From the NCBI RefSeq assembly GCF_014202765.1, contig NZ_JACHHN010000002.1, positions 606,138-670,137 on the forward strand: a stretch of 64,000 bases of DNA. Reading direction: 5' to 3'. The notes beneath the pieces are model-generated. The model ran no database searches. It was not told the origin of the DNA and saw only the letters and a program-made list of their open reading frames with translations. Below, one piece after another: positions 1 through 7,410 of this stretch (the stretch's first letter is position 1; each line of letters opens with the position of its first letter). The DNA is from Silvimonas terrae. GTDB lineage: Bacteria; Pseudomonadota; Gammaproteobacteria; Burkholderiales; Chitinibacteraceae. The translations under genes and the position numbers were made by a program.

Positions 1-76
1 AAGTGGGTTTTGTAGTTATCCTACGAAATGAGGGGCCCGGATCGTAGCTTTTTCGGGTTACCGGGATGTGACCATC

Positions 77-104
77 AGTTCGTATAATGTATATTATGTT
101 AAGT
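77..104 (+). other. dif: dif site (XerC/XerD recombination site), left end of prophage
   Basis: The sequence reads XerC arm AGTTCGTATAA, spacer TGTATA, XerD arm TTATGTTAAGT, which is the canonical 11-6-11 layout of a chromosome dimer resolution site. It differs at only two positions from the Neisseria-type dif I recall. Filamentous phages commonly integrate here by using the host XerCD recombinases, and the first phage gene starts about 140 bases further right. This marks the left boundary of the prophage and suggests that the window lies near the replication terminus. Confidence 0.88.
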
Positions 105-204
105 TACTAATGCGTCTGTTGTCATTCCTGGGGGTTCTGCGCAAGGTCAAGTCAGACAGGTTTTGCGCCCCTCTCGCAGTCTGAAAAGAAACCGATACTC
201 CTTG

Positions 205-230
205 AACCCGCCGACGAACGGCGGGTTTTT
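205..230 (+). terminator. Rho-independent terminator before the DUF3653 gene
   Basis: A perfect 9-bp stem (205-213 with 219-227, AACCCGCCG/CGGCGGGTT) with a 5-base loop is followed by TTTTT. It would stop transcription entering the prophage from the left, or end a phage transcript that crosses the circular junction. Confidence 0.7.
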
Positions 231-247
231 CGTTTCAAGGGCGCTAC

Positions 248-700
248 ATGGATAACAACAGAAAATTTCCCCACACCGACTTTAAATCGAATCCGAACGA
301 CCTCATGCACGCGATGTTTTCCGTTTCCATGACGGAAATCGCACAGACATGCAAAGTCAGCCTGGACACCGTGCACGCATGGAAAAACGGCATAGAGCCC
401 GTTCCGTACATGGCCTACCAGTTGCTGGTGTTCAAAGCATTGGGACGTATTCCAGAAGGTTTTGGCAGCTGGTCTGGCTGGACGCTGATTGAAGACCGAA
501 TCTATCCGCCCGGCGCAACCTACAAAGGCGCGGCTAGGCAGATTGAACTGATGTTTATTGATCACTACCGGATCGACCGACAGCTATGTGAGAACCAGGC
601 GTCGCACATCGAGGGACTCCAACGCCGGCATGACTTTTACAAGCGCCAGTGCGGGCTTGAATCACGCTTGGGCATGATGGTTCTCAACCTGTTTGGATAA
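248..700 (+). CDS. DUF3653-type phage protein with HTH-like N-terminus
   Basis: This 150-residue protein resembles the DUF3653 family found near one end of Xanthomonas-type filamentous phages; its role is not established. Residues of about 20-50 (MTEIAQTCKVSLDTVHAWKNG) look like a helix-turn-helix, so DNA binding is plausible. The gene lies just inside the left dif site on the strand opposite to the virion genes. A GC-poorer, phage-like composition is visible. Two decayed copies of the same gene occur at 8801-9009 and 9626-9757. The start is the first ATG after the terminator, with AAGGGCG upstream. Confidence 0.72.
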   Translation: MDNNRKFPHTDFKSNPNDLMHAMFSVSMTEIAQTCKVSLDTVHAWKNGIEPVPYMAYQLLVFKALGRIPEGFGSWSGWTLIEDRIYPPGATYKGAARQIELMFIDHYRIDRQLCENQASHIEGLQRRHDFYKRQCGLESRLGMMVLNLFG

Positions 701-1060
701 CTACTTCTTGGCGCACGGCGTGTCTTGAAAAAGCACGCCACCGGAAGCATCACGACATTTATAGATCACGGTATTAGCCGGTTGGGGCTCTGAGAGCAAC
801 TGATCCATCGTAGGGCCAGCTTTCTTTAGCGGGGGCGCTGTGGAGCCCGCCGGCGCTATGTTGATTGGCGACATTGAAGCCGCTTCAGGAAGATAAACCT
901 TTACGACCGGTGGCGCGTCCGGATGTGTCTGTTTTTGCCATGGCAATGCAAGCGTGGCGACACGACCATCTCCAAGAGAAAAATGAAATGGCCCCCAATG
1001 ATCCAGCGCCGAAAATACGAGCAGATCGACCAGCAGAAACATAAAGATCGCGAGTTTCAT
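701..1060 (-). CDS. Membrane-anchored or secreted protein with C-terminal DUF4124-like motif
   Basis: A 119-residue protein with an N-terminal hydrophobic segment (about residues 3-20, MFLLVDLLVFSAL) that could be a signal anchor. The C-terminus, YKCRDASGGVLFQDTPC, matches the usual YxCxDxxGxxxYxDxPC pattern of DUF4124 domains, which occur in envelope proteins of proteobacteria. Its stop codon abuts the convergent DUF3653 gene. It lies downstream of Zot and the small regulator, a position used for accessory or cargo genes in filamentous phages. Function unknown. Confidence 0.6.
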   Translation of the reverse strand: MKLAIFMFLLVDLLVFSALDHWGPFHFSLGDGRVATLALPWQKQTHPDAPPVVKVYLPEAASMSPINIAPAGSTAPPLKKAGPTMDQLLSEPQPANTVIYKCRDASGGVLFQDTPCAKK

Positions 1061-1139
1061 TGTTTTTATGATCGGTTAACGTGACGCGATCATAGTCGAA
1101 AACCCGGTTCAGCAATAAGGGGGTCGCGGCACAGAATCC

Positions 1140-1187
1140 GGGCGGGACGCCCCGCCCTACTTCGCCGCTCGCACCCCGCAAGCGGGG
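1140..1187. other. Two G+C-rich hairpins in the phage intergenic region
   Basis: GGGCGGG (1140-1146) pairs with CCCGCCC (1151-1157), and CCCCGC (1174-1179) pairs with GCGGGG (1182-1187). Filamentous phages keep a replication origin and a packaging hairpin in a major intergenic region. This is the longest non-coding stretch inside the prophage, so it is the best candidate for those functions. That assignment is inference. Confidence 0.4.
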
Positions 1188-1212
1188 CCCCAGTCGCGGC
1201 TCTCCAGATATT

Positions 1213-1299
1213 CGTAACAGTTACGATATATCCGACAGACGGTCTATTTATCGTCACTGTTACGCTAATGTATTTGTTATAATTATCGTAACAGTTACG
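1213..1299 (+). promoter_or_regulatory. Three CGTAAC-n-GTTACG operators upstream of the small phage regulator
   Basis: Two perfect palindromes, CGTAACAGTTACG, occur at 1213-1225 and 1287-1299. A near copy, CGTCACTGTTACG, occurs at 1252-1264. They sit 35-39 bases apart directly before the start codon at 1313. The same palindrome recurs at the end of that gene (1590-1602) and before the ssDNA-binding gene (5971-5983). Spacing and repetition indicate a specific DNA-binding protein, probably the product of the adjacent gene acting on itself. Confidence 0.7.
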
Positions 1300-1312
1300 T
1301 TAATGGTGCGAC

Positions 1313-1594
1313 ATGGCAAAGCAACCGGAAGACAAGAAAACTCTCGATCTGATCGAAGCCCCGAAGAAGCGCGGCAGGCCATCCACCGGCAATGCCAAGA
1401 GCGCCGCAGAGCGCATGCGAGCAATGAGGATGCGCGACAAGATTGATGGCGGCGCTACCGTAAAGCTGGATCACGAGGAAATTGCACTGATCTTGGCGGC
1501 GTTAAAAGCCCAATGGGGGAAAAGCTCCGCAAAAAATGCAACCTGGGATAACGGTGTGGCACAGTTACTGTATGAAAGAATAAAAACGTCGTAA
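1313..1594 (+). CDS. Small basic DNA-binding regulator of the prophage (putative)
   Basis: A 93-residue protein with the stretch KKRGRPSTGNAKSAAERMRAMR at about residues 18-39. RGRP-type basic arms of this kind occur in small plasmid and phage repressors. The C-terminal half (about 50-90) is predicted helical. It is flanked on both sides by CGTAAC-n-GTTACG palindromes, and its stop codon lies inside one of them, so autoregulation is likely. I do not recognise a named family. It is transcribed towards Zot and ends at a shared terminator. Confidence 0.65.
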   Translation: MAKQPEDKKTLDLIEAPKKRGRPSTGNAKSAAERMRAMRMRDKIDGGATVKLDHEEIALILAALKAQWGKSSAKNATWDNGVAQLLYERIKTS

Positions 1595-1602
1595 CTGTTA
1601 CG
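1590..1602. promoter_or_regulatory. CGTAACTGTTACG palindrome over the regulator stop codon
   Basis: A perfect inverted repeat whose internal TAA is the stop codon of the 93-residue protein. It is the fourth copy of the phage operator motif. Its placement just before the terminator could allow the bound protein to act as a roadblock. Confidence 0.55.
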
Positions 1603-1610
1603 CAAAACAA

Positions 1611-1637
1611 AGCCCCGCACATTGTTGCGGGGCTTTT
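1611..1637. terminator. Bidirectional terminator between regulator and zot
   Basis: AGCCCCGCA (1611-1619) pairs perfectly with TGCGGGGCT (1626-1634). A T-run follows on the plus side and an A-rich run precedes it, so it can end both the plus-strand regulator transcript and the minus-strand virion operon. Confidence 0.8.
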
Positions 1638-1638
1638 A

Positions 1639-2808
1639 TCATGAGTTGCCCTGGGGCTGGTCTTTCAACTGAGGGTCACGCTGTGCGTAGTCTGAGGTGC
1701 GGCCAAATGGGTCAATTGGCCATTGAGTCACCAAGTAGCGCAAACCGTCAGAACGCCGGGTCAGAAAAACGCCCCGCTCGGTTTCTGCAACGCCCCAACC
1801 CATTGCGCGAAGCTGGGCAAAGGTGAACTCCTCTTTCAGGTGAAAAGAGTCATCCAGCACCTCAATCCGGCCTTCAATGTGGTTATGGCCAGAAATCATG
1901 GCCGAGAGCCGCGGGCGATATTTACTGAACAAATCTACCGGATATTGCTCTGGAGAATAGGCCTTGCTTGTGTCCGCCACGGCAGGCGCAGAAGCCGCCG
2001 CAGACGCCACCGGATGAAGTTGTGCCGGCTGAACCGACTGAGGCACCACAGTAGGATTTTGTGGCACCTGATACGCAACGCTTTGCTTTGGTTTCTCTGG
2101 CACCTTGACTGGTGACGCATGAAAGAAATGCCAGAGATAGCTGATCGCCAATACCCCGCCCACAGCGGCCAGTGGCAGCCAGAACCTAAACGCCTTGGTC
2201 TTGAGAATGTTGGCGCGATCATCTGCATAGTGCGCCACGTTCTCAGCATCATCTCGTTTGGTCTTGTAGACGCCGAAGTACTTGGGGTCATATTTGCGCG
2301 TGCCACCGTTCACCTTGATGAATTTCTCAGGCTGTTTGGCTACCCACATTTCCCACTTGTAGTGGGTATCCCGCCCAATGGCCGTTTGCTTAACAAACAG
2401 CACCTTGTTCTCAACGCGGCGTTTCCAGATCGCGTGACAGTCACGCAAATCCTGGCCCATACAAACAATGTCCAAGCCACGATGACGATGCTGGGTTACA
2501 AACTCAGTCACCTTGTCAAGGATGTGACCCTTGGCTGGCCAGAAGTCCTGCAGCTCGTCAATAAGCACCAGTGAATCGTTGTCTACGAGCTCGTGGATGC
2601 GCGGTGTGTCATCCCATGCAATTGACGTCACCAACATGTCGACTTCGGCCAGTGGGCGGCCGGTCAGCTCCGCAATTTTTTCATGGTTCAGGCCCCGGAT
2701 ATTGGCAAAAACTCGACGGCCAGCCTTGACGGCAGGTAATAGGTGATAAATGACGGCTTCCCACGTCTTGCCGTGCCCCGGCAAACCTTCATGAAAAGTA
2801 ATGGCCAT
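1639..2808 (-). CDS. zot: Zot / pI filamentous phage assembly ATPase
   Basis: A 389-residue protein of the zonular occludens toxin family, which is the inner-membrane ATPase that drives filamentous phage extrusion. Walker A is GLPGHGKT at residues 8-15, and the Walker B region is LVLIDELQDFW at about residues 81-91. A transmembrane helix (LPLAAVGGVLAISYLW, about residues 210-230) separates the cytosolic ATPase from a periplasmic tail. The ATG at 2808 overlaps the TAA of the upstream pVI gene (TAATG), which suggests translational coupling and decides the start over an ATG six bases earlier. It is the last gene of the virion operon. Confidence 0.93.
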   Translation of the reverse strand: MAITFHEGLPGHGKTWEAVIYHLLPAVKAGRRVFANIRGLNHEKIAELTGRPLAEVDMLVTSIAWDDTPRIHELVDNDSLVLIDELQDFWPAKGHILDKVTEFVTQHRHRGLDIVCMGQDLRDCHAIWKRRVENKVLFVKQTAIGRDTHYKWEMWVAKQPEKFIKVNGGTRKYDPKYFGVYKTKRDDAENVAHYADDRANILKTKAFRFWLPLAAVGGVLAISYLWHFFHASPVKVPEKPKQSVAYQVPQNPTVVPQSVQPAQLHPVASAAASAPAVADTSKAYSPEQYPVDLFSKYRPRLSAMISGHNHIEGRIEVLDDSFHLKEEFTFAQLRAMGWGVAETERGVFLTRRSDGLRYLVTQWPIDPFGRTSDYAQRDPQLKDQPQGNS

Positions 2809-3137
2809 TACCACTGCCCCAGCGTTGCAAGTTTGCGAAGAAGCCGGAAACCCACCCCGGCGCCAATGAGCGCAAGAGCCGGGCCAAAGCCTGTGGCAGA
2901 CATAAAAAACAACATCCAGCCCGGCATTGACGAAGTCAGCGCATCAATACCACCGGACATGAAGTCCGGAACCGTAATCAGGTTCAGCAGTGTCAGCAGC
3001 GCATTGAAAAACATCTCAATCAACGCAACAAACAAGTCTGTAACCATGTCCCAGACCGCGCCAAAAGCAGCCTTCACCAGACCCAAAAACCATGCAACTA
3101 CGCTGTCAAAGTATTTCGTCAGCCAAGACCAATCCAT
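2808..3137 (-). CDS. pVI-like minor coat protein (DUF2523 type)
   Basis: A 109-residue, strongly hydrophobic protein with about three membrane segments (near residues 12-30, 35-58 and 72-100). Length, hydropathy and position between the pIII-like gene and zot match the pVI/DUF2523 minor coat proteins that cap the end of filamentous virions together with pIII. Its stop codon overlaps the zot start. Confidence 0.82.
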   Translation of the reverse strand: MDWSWLTKYFDSVVAWFLGLVKAAFGAVWDMVTDLFVALIEMFFNALLTLLNLITVPDFMSGGIDALTSSMPGWMLFFMSATGFGPALALIGAGVGFRLLRKLATLGQW

Positions 3138-3146
3138 GATTGCCCC

Positions 3147-4556
3147 TTAAAAAACAATCGCGATCTTGAAGGCGTAAACAGCAGCCACGGCCAGAAGCAC
3201 GGCCTTGATCAGCGGATAGATATTCATGGCTGTCGTTGAGCAAAACATATCGACATGCAGTGACGGGAAAACGCCTCCAAGCGGCATGGGCATGGAAGGC
3301 GTATCCCAAACGGGGCAAGAGCCAGAGCCATTGAAAGTGAAGAAGTTTTTGCCGGCTGAGAAAATCGGAAGCTTTGAGGCGGCCGTATAAAAGTTGTTGA
3401 ACACATCGCTGAGTTTTTCACCGGTGGGCGTGTACAGATCACCCTTGCTCACTGCGCCAGTGCCTGTTTTGTCAGAGCCCGGGGTGTCCTGGCATGTCTG
3501 ATTGGCCGGGCAAGGGGTCGGCGTCGGATTGCCGGTCGGTGCGGGTGTAGGTGTGCCCGTAGGAATGGTTCCGCCGGGAAGATTCGAGCACTTGGACAAG
3601 CACCCATCCGTATTGCTGGGCAATGAGGAGGTGGAATTGGTGCCTGTTTTTCCTCCACCCCCATCCAGTTGGCCAGGGCCGGTTGTGTCAGCCGGATTGG
3701 GGGTCGGAGTGACGCCACCGGGATCGGGGGTAGGTGTCGGCGTGGGGTTTGTCTGGGACGGAAGATGTGCGTTGTTAACGCAGACATTCTGACCTTGAAC
3801 CTGCCCAAAGGTGGTATTTGCAGGGCAATCGGAGGGGCTGTTCGGGTTGTTGTTGCTGTTGGTGGAGGATGCGGATTTGGCAGTATCAGAACCACTGCAA
3901 GTTGCACCGGTTGTAGTCAACGTGCCATTAAAGGTGGCTGGCTGGCCATCGGTCGTAGATGCAGTAACGTCAATGCCACGATCAGCGCCGCTCAAATTAC
4001 TTAACGTGGCAGTGCAGCCCTGATAACAGGCAGTCATCGTGCCAGCGCGGGCAGCGGCAGTGGCGCCTTTCGCGAGATTGTAATTGTTGATTAATGCAGA
4101 GCCCCCGGAGGATGTGGTACCAGGAACGGGGACATCAAAAGTGCCAAGATTTGAACCTGCCTGACACTTGCTGGGAGTCGGTGTGGGGGTGGGTGTAGGT
4201 GTCACGGAGGTGAAATGGGGCGAAATGCCGAGGCGATAACCTGCTTTTTGGCTCTGATCCGCATACCACGTGCATTCCCAGTACAGAATCTGGTGTGCAG
4301 GTGTGCCGTCGTCGTAATAAGCATCTGGCGTAATAGTGTTCTGAGCGCCGGGCCACGGAGCAGTGGAAGTGCATTTGGATGCGATAGCCAGAAGGTCGGA
4401 CGGAGAGCCTTGAATCGCGTTGACGTCATCGCCAACCCAATAATCAAGAACGCCAGGTGGGCGGGGCCCAGCCAAAGCGGTGTTGCTATACGCAATGGTC
4501 AGCAGAAAAGTAAGTGCAAGCCAGATGGCGCGAATCCCACTGCAACCAAGTTTCAT
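3147..4556 (-). CDS. pIII-like phage adsorption protein
   Basis: A 469-residue protein with a signal peptide (MKLGCSGIRAIWLALTFLLT..., cleavage near ALA-GP). It has long low-complexity linkers with repeated TPTPTP units at about residues 128-138, 280-287 and 340-357, paired cysteines, and a C-terminal membrane anchor (IYPLIKAVLLAVAAVYAFKIAI). This is the architecture of the pIII adhesin that binds pilus and Tol receptors. The family diverges quickly, so the call rests on architecture and gene order. Starts at 4565 or 4583 are also possible; I chose the ATG that gives a clean signal peptide. Confidence 0.8.
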   Translation of the reverse strand: MKLGCSGIRAIWLALTFLLTIAYSNTALAGPRPPGVLDYWVGDDVNAIQGSPSDLLAIASKCTSTAPWPGAQNTITPDAYYDDGTPAHQILYWECTWYADQSQKAGYRLGISPHFTSVTPTPTPTPTPSKCQAGSNLGTFDVPVPGTTSSGGSALINNYNLAKGATAAARAGTMTACYQGCTATLSNLSGADRGIDVTASTTDGQPATFNGTLTTTGATCSGSDTAKSASSTNSNNNPNSPSDCPANTTFGQVQGQNVCVNNAHLPSQTNPTPTPTPDPGGVTPTPNPADTTGPGQLDGGGGKTGTNSTSSLPSNTDGCLSKCSNLPGGTIPTGTPTPAPTGNPTPTPCPANQTCQDTPGSDKTGTGAVSKGDLYTPTGEKLSDVFNNFYTAASKLPIFSAGKNFFTFNGSGSCPVWDTPSMPMPLGGVFPSLHVDMFCSTTAMNIYPLIKAVLLAVAAVYAFKIAIVF

Positions 4557-4613
4557 GTTTGTCATCCACCGAGAGGGGCGCACCGGAGCAACCAGTCAGC
4601 GCCAGAACCAGAA

Positions 4614-4688
4614 TCAACGCTTGAAGCCCATGACAACTGCGCCAGCTACGCAGATGCCCAGGAGAAAAAAGAGAGCAAACCAAATCAC
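4614..4688 (-). CDS. Very small membrane protein, candidate minor coat protein
   Basis: A 24-residue reading frame starting with GTG and reading MIWFALFFLLGICVAGAVVM then GFKR. It is a single hydrophobic helix with a basic tail, preceded by GGGGGT as a possible ribosome site. It sits between pVIII and the pIII-like gene, and size and topology recall the pVII/pIX tip proteins. It is too short for normal gene callers. The GTG start and the small size keep confidence moderate. Confidence 0.42.
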   Translation of the reverse strand: MIWFALFFLLGICVAGAVVMGFKR

Positions 4689-4700
4689 GTGACCCCCAAA

Positions 4701-4725
4701 TAAAAAAAGGGGCCGAAGCCCCTTT
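4701..4725 (-). terminator. Terminator or attenuator after the major coat gene
   Basis: On the minus strand AAAGGGGC, a TTCG tetraloop and GCCCCTTT are followed by a T-run. A leaky terminator directly after gene VIII is a known device in filamentous phages, giving much more coat protein mRNA than mRNA for the downstream genes. Confidence 0.8.
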
Positions 4726-4736
4726 CGGCACGCAGA

Positions 4737-4964
4737 TTAGGCGAACCAGCCAATCAGCTTGTTGTAGCCCCAGCGTGCAAAGCCCGGCAGCACCTTGATT
4801 GCAGCTACAGCGGTGATGGCTGCAACAACAGAAGTTGCATCAATCGCGCCAGAAACACCGGAAAAATCCAGCCCGCCAGCGGCAAAGGTAGGCGCAGCCA
4901 AAGCAGCGGCAGCAGTGGCAATACCAGCACGTACAAACAGCTTTTTCATCAGATTCGATTTCAT
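4737..4964 (-). CDS. Major coat protein pVIII
   Basis: A 75-residue precursor: a basic N-terminus (MKSNLMKKLFVRA), an alanine-rich signal segment, and a cleavage site after APTFA at residue 28. The mature part of 47 residues has an acidic start, a central helix (VVAAITAVAAIKVL) and a basic C-terminal end (RWGYNKLIGW). This is the exact plan of the helical filamentous virion subunit, which waits in the inner membrane before extrusion. A strong terminator follows. Confidence 0.88.
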   Translation of the reverse strand: MKSNLMKKLFVRAGIATAAAALAAPTFAAGGLDFSGVSGAIDATSVVAAITAVAAIKVLPGFARWGYNKLIGWFA

Positions 4965-4974
4965 GATTCAGTCC

Positions 4975-5220
4975 TTATGGGAACATTTTGATAACAGAGC
5001 CAAAGGCCCACGACACGAGGTAGCAGATCAAGACCAGGCTAAGACCGGTCATGAACGCTTGCTGCAACACGCTGGAATCTGGAACGGTCCAAAGGTCCAT
5101 AGCGGGCTGCAAACTCTGGTATTCCGTGCCCGTCATGAGCACGTAGCCGGTACATACATCCGGCGTATCGGTTGTGATTGAAGTGGGTTGCGAAGCAACC
5201 ACCTGGAGGCAGGCGGGCAT
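4975..5220 (-). CDS. Small phage protein with C-terminal membrane helix
   Basis: An 81-residue protein with a polar N-terminal half containing two cysteines and a C-terminal membrane segment (FMTGLSLVLICYLVSWAFGSVI, about residues 56-77). Its ATG overlaps the TGA of the upstream 41-residue gene (ATGA), so the two are translationally coupled. It lies directly upstream of pVIII. The position suggests a minor coat or assembly factor, but no family is recognised. Confidence 0.6.
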   Translation of the reverse strand: MPACLQVVASQPTSITTDTPDVCTGYVLMTGTEYQSLQPAMDLWTVPDSSVLQQAFMTGLSLVLICYLVSWAFGSVIKMFP

Positions 5221-5345
5221 CAGTCCTGGTCCCAGCGCTCACGTTCTTCTGAGCCATCAGCAAAGCCATCGCTGTAACCCTCGTCGTATTCGGTTTCACC
5301 TTCATCATCACCAATGCCGAACAAGTCTCTGAGCCACTCAAGCAT
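5220..5345 (-). CDS. Small acidic phage protein
   Basis: A 41-residue frame, MLEWLRDLFGIGDDEGETEY followed by an acidic tail rich in D, E and G. An amphipathic N-terminus could touch the membrane. It overlaps the 35-residue gene at its start by eight bases and the 81-residue gene at its stop by one, making a chain of coupled short genes. Too short for family assignment. Confidence 0.5.
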   Translation of the reverse strand: MLEWLRDLFGIGDDEGETEYDEGYSDGFADGSEERERWDQD

Positions 5346-5445
5346 GACGAACCCCTTTCAATTCACGGATTACGTAGTAGGCGGCCAGAATCCCGACATC
5401 AAAGCCGAAGACAAGAACGCCCCAAAGAAGCCAGTACGAGTCCAT
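5338..5445 (-). CDS. Very small single-helix protein, candidate pVII/pIX-like tip protein
   Basis: A 35-residue frame beginning MDSYWLLWGVLVFGFDVGIL and ending in a basic tail (IRELKGVRHA). It has one membrane helix and the right length for the tip proteins that start virion assembly. Its ATG overlaps the TAA of the upstream gene (TAATG). The tight overlaps on both sides argue for a real gene in spite of its size. Confidence 0.55.
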   Translation of the reverse strand: MDSYWLLWGVLVFGFDVGILAAYYVIRELKGVRHA

Positions 5446-5642
5446 TAATTGGCCTCCCTGTAGAAACGAAACACGACCCAACGATTGAGGTTGTCCCGAG
5501 CGGTTTCTTCCGCGACGTCGAAAGCGTCAAAATGATCGGCTTGAGTAACGAGTGGGCGATAGTCGATACCACCCTCCCCGTCAGCCGCCATGAACAGCCC
5601 CGACTCGATGTCTTGAACAATGAAAGCCGGAACCATTGCCAT
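5445..5642 (-). CDS. Hypothetical phage protein, 65 residues
   Basis: A soluble-looking acidic protein (MAMVPAFIVQDIESGLFMAA...) with no membrane segment or cysteine motif. It follows the ssDNA-binding gene by two bases and overlaps the next small gene. In filamentous phages this slot often carries small replication or regulatory proteins, but nothing in the sequence fixes a role. Confidence 0.6.
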   Translation of the reverse strand: MAMVPAFIVQDIESGLFMAADGEGGIDYRPLVTQADHFDAFDVAEETARDNLNRWVVFRFYREAN

Positions 5643-5644
5643 GG

Positions 5645-5962
5645 TTAAACGGCCTTGTTAGCCACCTGCGGCGCAGCAGCACCCAGCGGCGTGAAATCAA
5701 CCAGTTGGAATTTGGTGACCTTGCCGTTGGTGACCATGTCGAGCACCAGCTCGCAATCGCAAGGAAACTTCACGTCCTTGCGCGTATGGAACAGGTCGGA
5801 GGTTGTGGACTTGTACTCAGCACAACCAAGACCCCGAGCCTGCCCGCGCGAATTATCCAGATCGACAGCCGCGTAAATGGTCGTACTGTCATAAGCCTTG
5901 CCATCTACGGTGTCTTTGAAATACTTCATGCCAAGCACCTTGGCGTTTTGTCGAATAATCAT
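5645..5962 (-). CDS. Phage single-stranded DNA-binding protein (gV-like, putative)
   Basis: A 105-residue protein just downstream of rep and upstream of the coat genes, the position of the ssDNA-binding protein that coats the plus strand before extrusion. The start MIIRQNAKVLGMKYFKDTVD and the beta-rich pattern that follows are compatible with an OB-like fold. The upstream extension of the reading frame overlaps rep and was not used, because the ATG at 5962 lies directly after a phage operator palindrome. The family assignment is by position and size. Confidence 0.62.
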   Translation of the reverse strand: MIIRQNAKVLGMKYFKDTVDGKAYDSTTIYAAVDLDNSRGQARGLGCAEYKSTTSDLFHTRKDVKFPCDCELVLDMVTNGKVTKFQLVDFTPLGAAAPQVANKAV

Positions 5963-5970
5963 GTTTTCTC

Positions 5971-5983
5971 CGTAACAGTTACG
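5971..5983. promoter_or_regulatory. CGTAACAGTTACG operator before the ssDNA-binding gene
   Basis: A perfect copy of the palindrome that surrounds the 93-residue regulator, nine bases before the start codon of the ssDNA-binding gene and overlapping the last codons of rep. It could control translation or transcription of the virion operon separately from rep. Confidence 0.6.
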
Positions 5984-7394
5984 ATAATTGAGCGCCGTCA
6001 GAAGCCCTGATCCACCAAGGCGCAATTGTGGCGGGAGCGTTAAAGGGGATTTCTTCCGCCCAGATCGGAGCGCCTGTATTGACGTCACAGTTGGGCATGC
6101 GCCAACGGTCAGCGAGCGTCATCGGCTTCGGTGCGAGGCGGTAATCGGGCATTTTGAGACGCTTGGGAACGGCCTCGATTTCGACCAGTTTCAGAAACTG
6201 TTCAGTGCCAAACACATTGCGAAGCGTCCAAACATATTTGCCGAACTGATGGCGGAAAATTTTTACTGCAGCCTGAACCGAGATTTCTGCCTGTTTGCGG
6301 GCAGTTTCAATGCGGGATTGTTTGTTTTTGACCCAGGCTAGCGCTGGATAGGCACCCGCTAGGTATTGGCCGGGGGCCAGAAGCATGTCAAAGGGGAGTA
6401 CGCGACCGCGATTTTTGAACTCAACTTCTGCCCGGAACCATGGGGAGGACTCGCAGCCCTCCTTCTTGCCGCGTTCATAGCCACGGAAGAATTTACCGGA
6501 CGTGCGTTGACCTACGCAGAAAGTACGGCCTTTGCCAGACGGGTTAATCCAGTTACCGAGTTGCTGAACTTCGGGTGCATTGCCCCGATAGCACTGATAC
6601 AGGCCTGCGTGAAAGTCAGCCAGAGCACGGTCTACCGTGTACTCCTCACCCATAAAGTCGTCATAAGCAAGGTCAACGCGAGTTAAAGCCGGTTGTTCAG
6701 CCTGATCTTCAAGAAAATTGACGAGACGTTGTTCCCAGCCCGGTTTTGCAGCAGCACAGCCAGCGCCGGAAATCTGAACCATCATGCGGTCGTGCTGCTG
6801 TTGACCGCCAATGGCTACAAAGCCATAGTTGTCGCCCAGAATCCATGCGTTCTTGAAAAACTGAACACCGGCATGGCGCTTGCCAGTAATGCCGTAGCCG
6901 AAAATCGCGTCGAGCTTGAGACTCATAGAGAGCGCGTAATCGTCATCGTCTTGCAAAAAGTCGCCGAACACGTCGCAGGTCGACTTGTGGAAGGTGAACG
7001 TAACCCAGTCAACGAAAGCAGCATCACCCGCATTGCCGTAGCGAATCGGGTATTCAACAAGCTTTCCCTTGCCCTTGCCGGAAGTGAGCACCAGCTTGAA
7101 GGTCTGAGGTGGCTCCGTTTCGGTAGTTACCCCCATGTTATCAGTAGGGGTCTCAATGGCTGCGCCCTCTGCCTGTCCGGCCTGAGCGGCCGCTGGCGCG
7201 TCCGCAGCAGGCCCGAACAGGCGACGGACTCGCCCTTCTGAATCGGAAAGGCGATCAAGGCGTTCAATATTTTCGGGGGAAAGCGCACGTGCCACTTTGG
7301 CGTCAATCTGAACGAGTTGCTCAGTTGTAAGCCTCGCGTCAGCAATTTTCTGTGCGGGCGTCACTGCGGGCGATTGCGTGCGTTTACGGGGCAT
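5979..7394 (-). CDS. Filamentous phage replication initiator (Rep_trans-type)
   Basis: A 471-residue protein of the replication initiation factor family, which nicks the double-stranded form to start rolling-circle replication. A variable N-terminus of about 115 residues is followed by the conserved core starting near FVDWVTFTF, with ALTRVDLAYDDF and the RTFCVGQRTSGKFFRGYERG block that characterise the family. The ATG at 7394 (MPRKRTQSP) is preferred. A GTG at 7430 would add 12 residues but lies inside an inverted repeat likely to be an operator. It is divergent from the repressor gene. Confidence 0.87.
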   Translation of the reverse strand: MPRKRTQSPAVTPAQKIADARLTTEQLVQIDAKVARALSPENIERLDRLSDSEGRVRRLFGPAADAPAAAQAGQAEGAAIETPTDNMGVTTETEPPQTFKLVLTSGKGKGKLVEYPIRYGNAGDAAFVDWVTFTFHKSTCDVFGDFLQDDDDYALSMSLKLDAIFGYGITGKRHAGVQFFKNAWILGDNYGFVAIGGQQQHDRMMVQISGAGCAAAKPGWEQRLVNFLEDQAEQPALTRVDLAYDDFMGEEYTVDRALADFHAGLYQCYRGNAPEVQQLGNWINPSGKGRTFCVGQRTSGKFFRGYERGKKEGCESSPWFRAEVEFKNRGRVLPFDMLLAPGQYLAGAYPALAWVKNKQSRIETARKQAEISVQAAVKIFRHQFGKYVWTLRNVFGTEQFLKLVEIEAVPKRLKMPDYRLAPKPMTLADRWRMPNCDVNTGAPIWAEEIPFNAPATIAPWWIRASDGAQLS

Positions 7395-7410
7395 GTTTTG
7401 CGGTGCTATC

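Noticed and set aside
4486..4731. An 81-residue minus-strand frame with a lipoprotein-like stretch LVLALTGCSG between pVIII and pIII
   Set aside because: It runs through the terminator and has no sensible start. The 24-residue hydrophobic frame explains the gap better, though a short non-ATG lipoprotein cannot be fully excluded.
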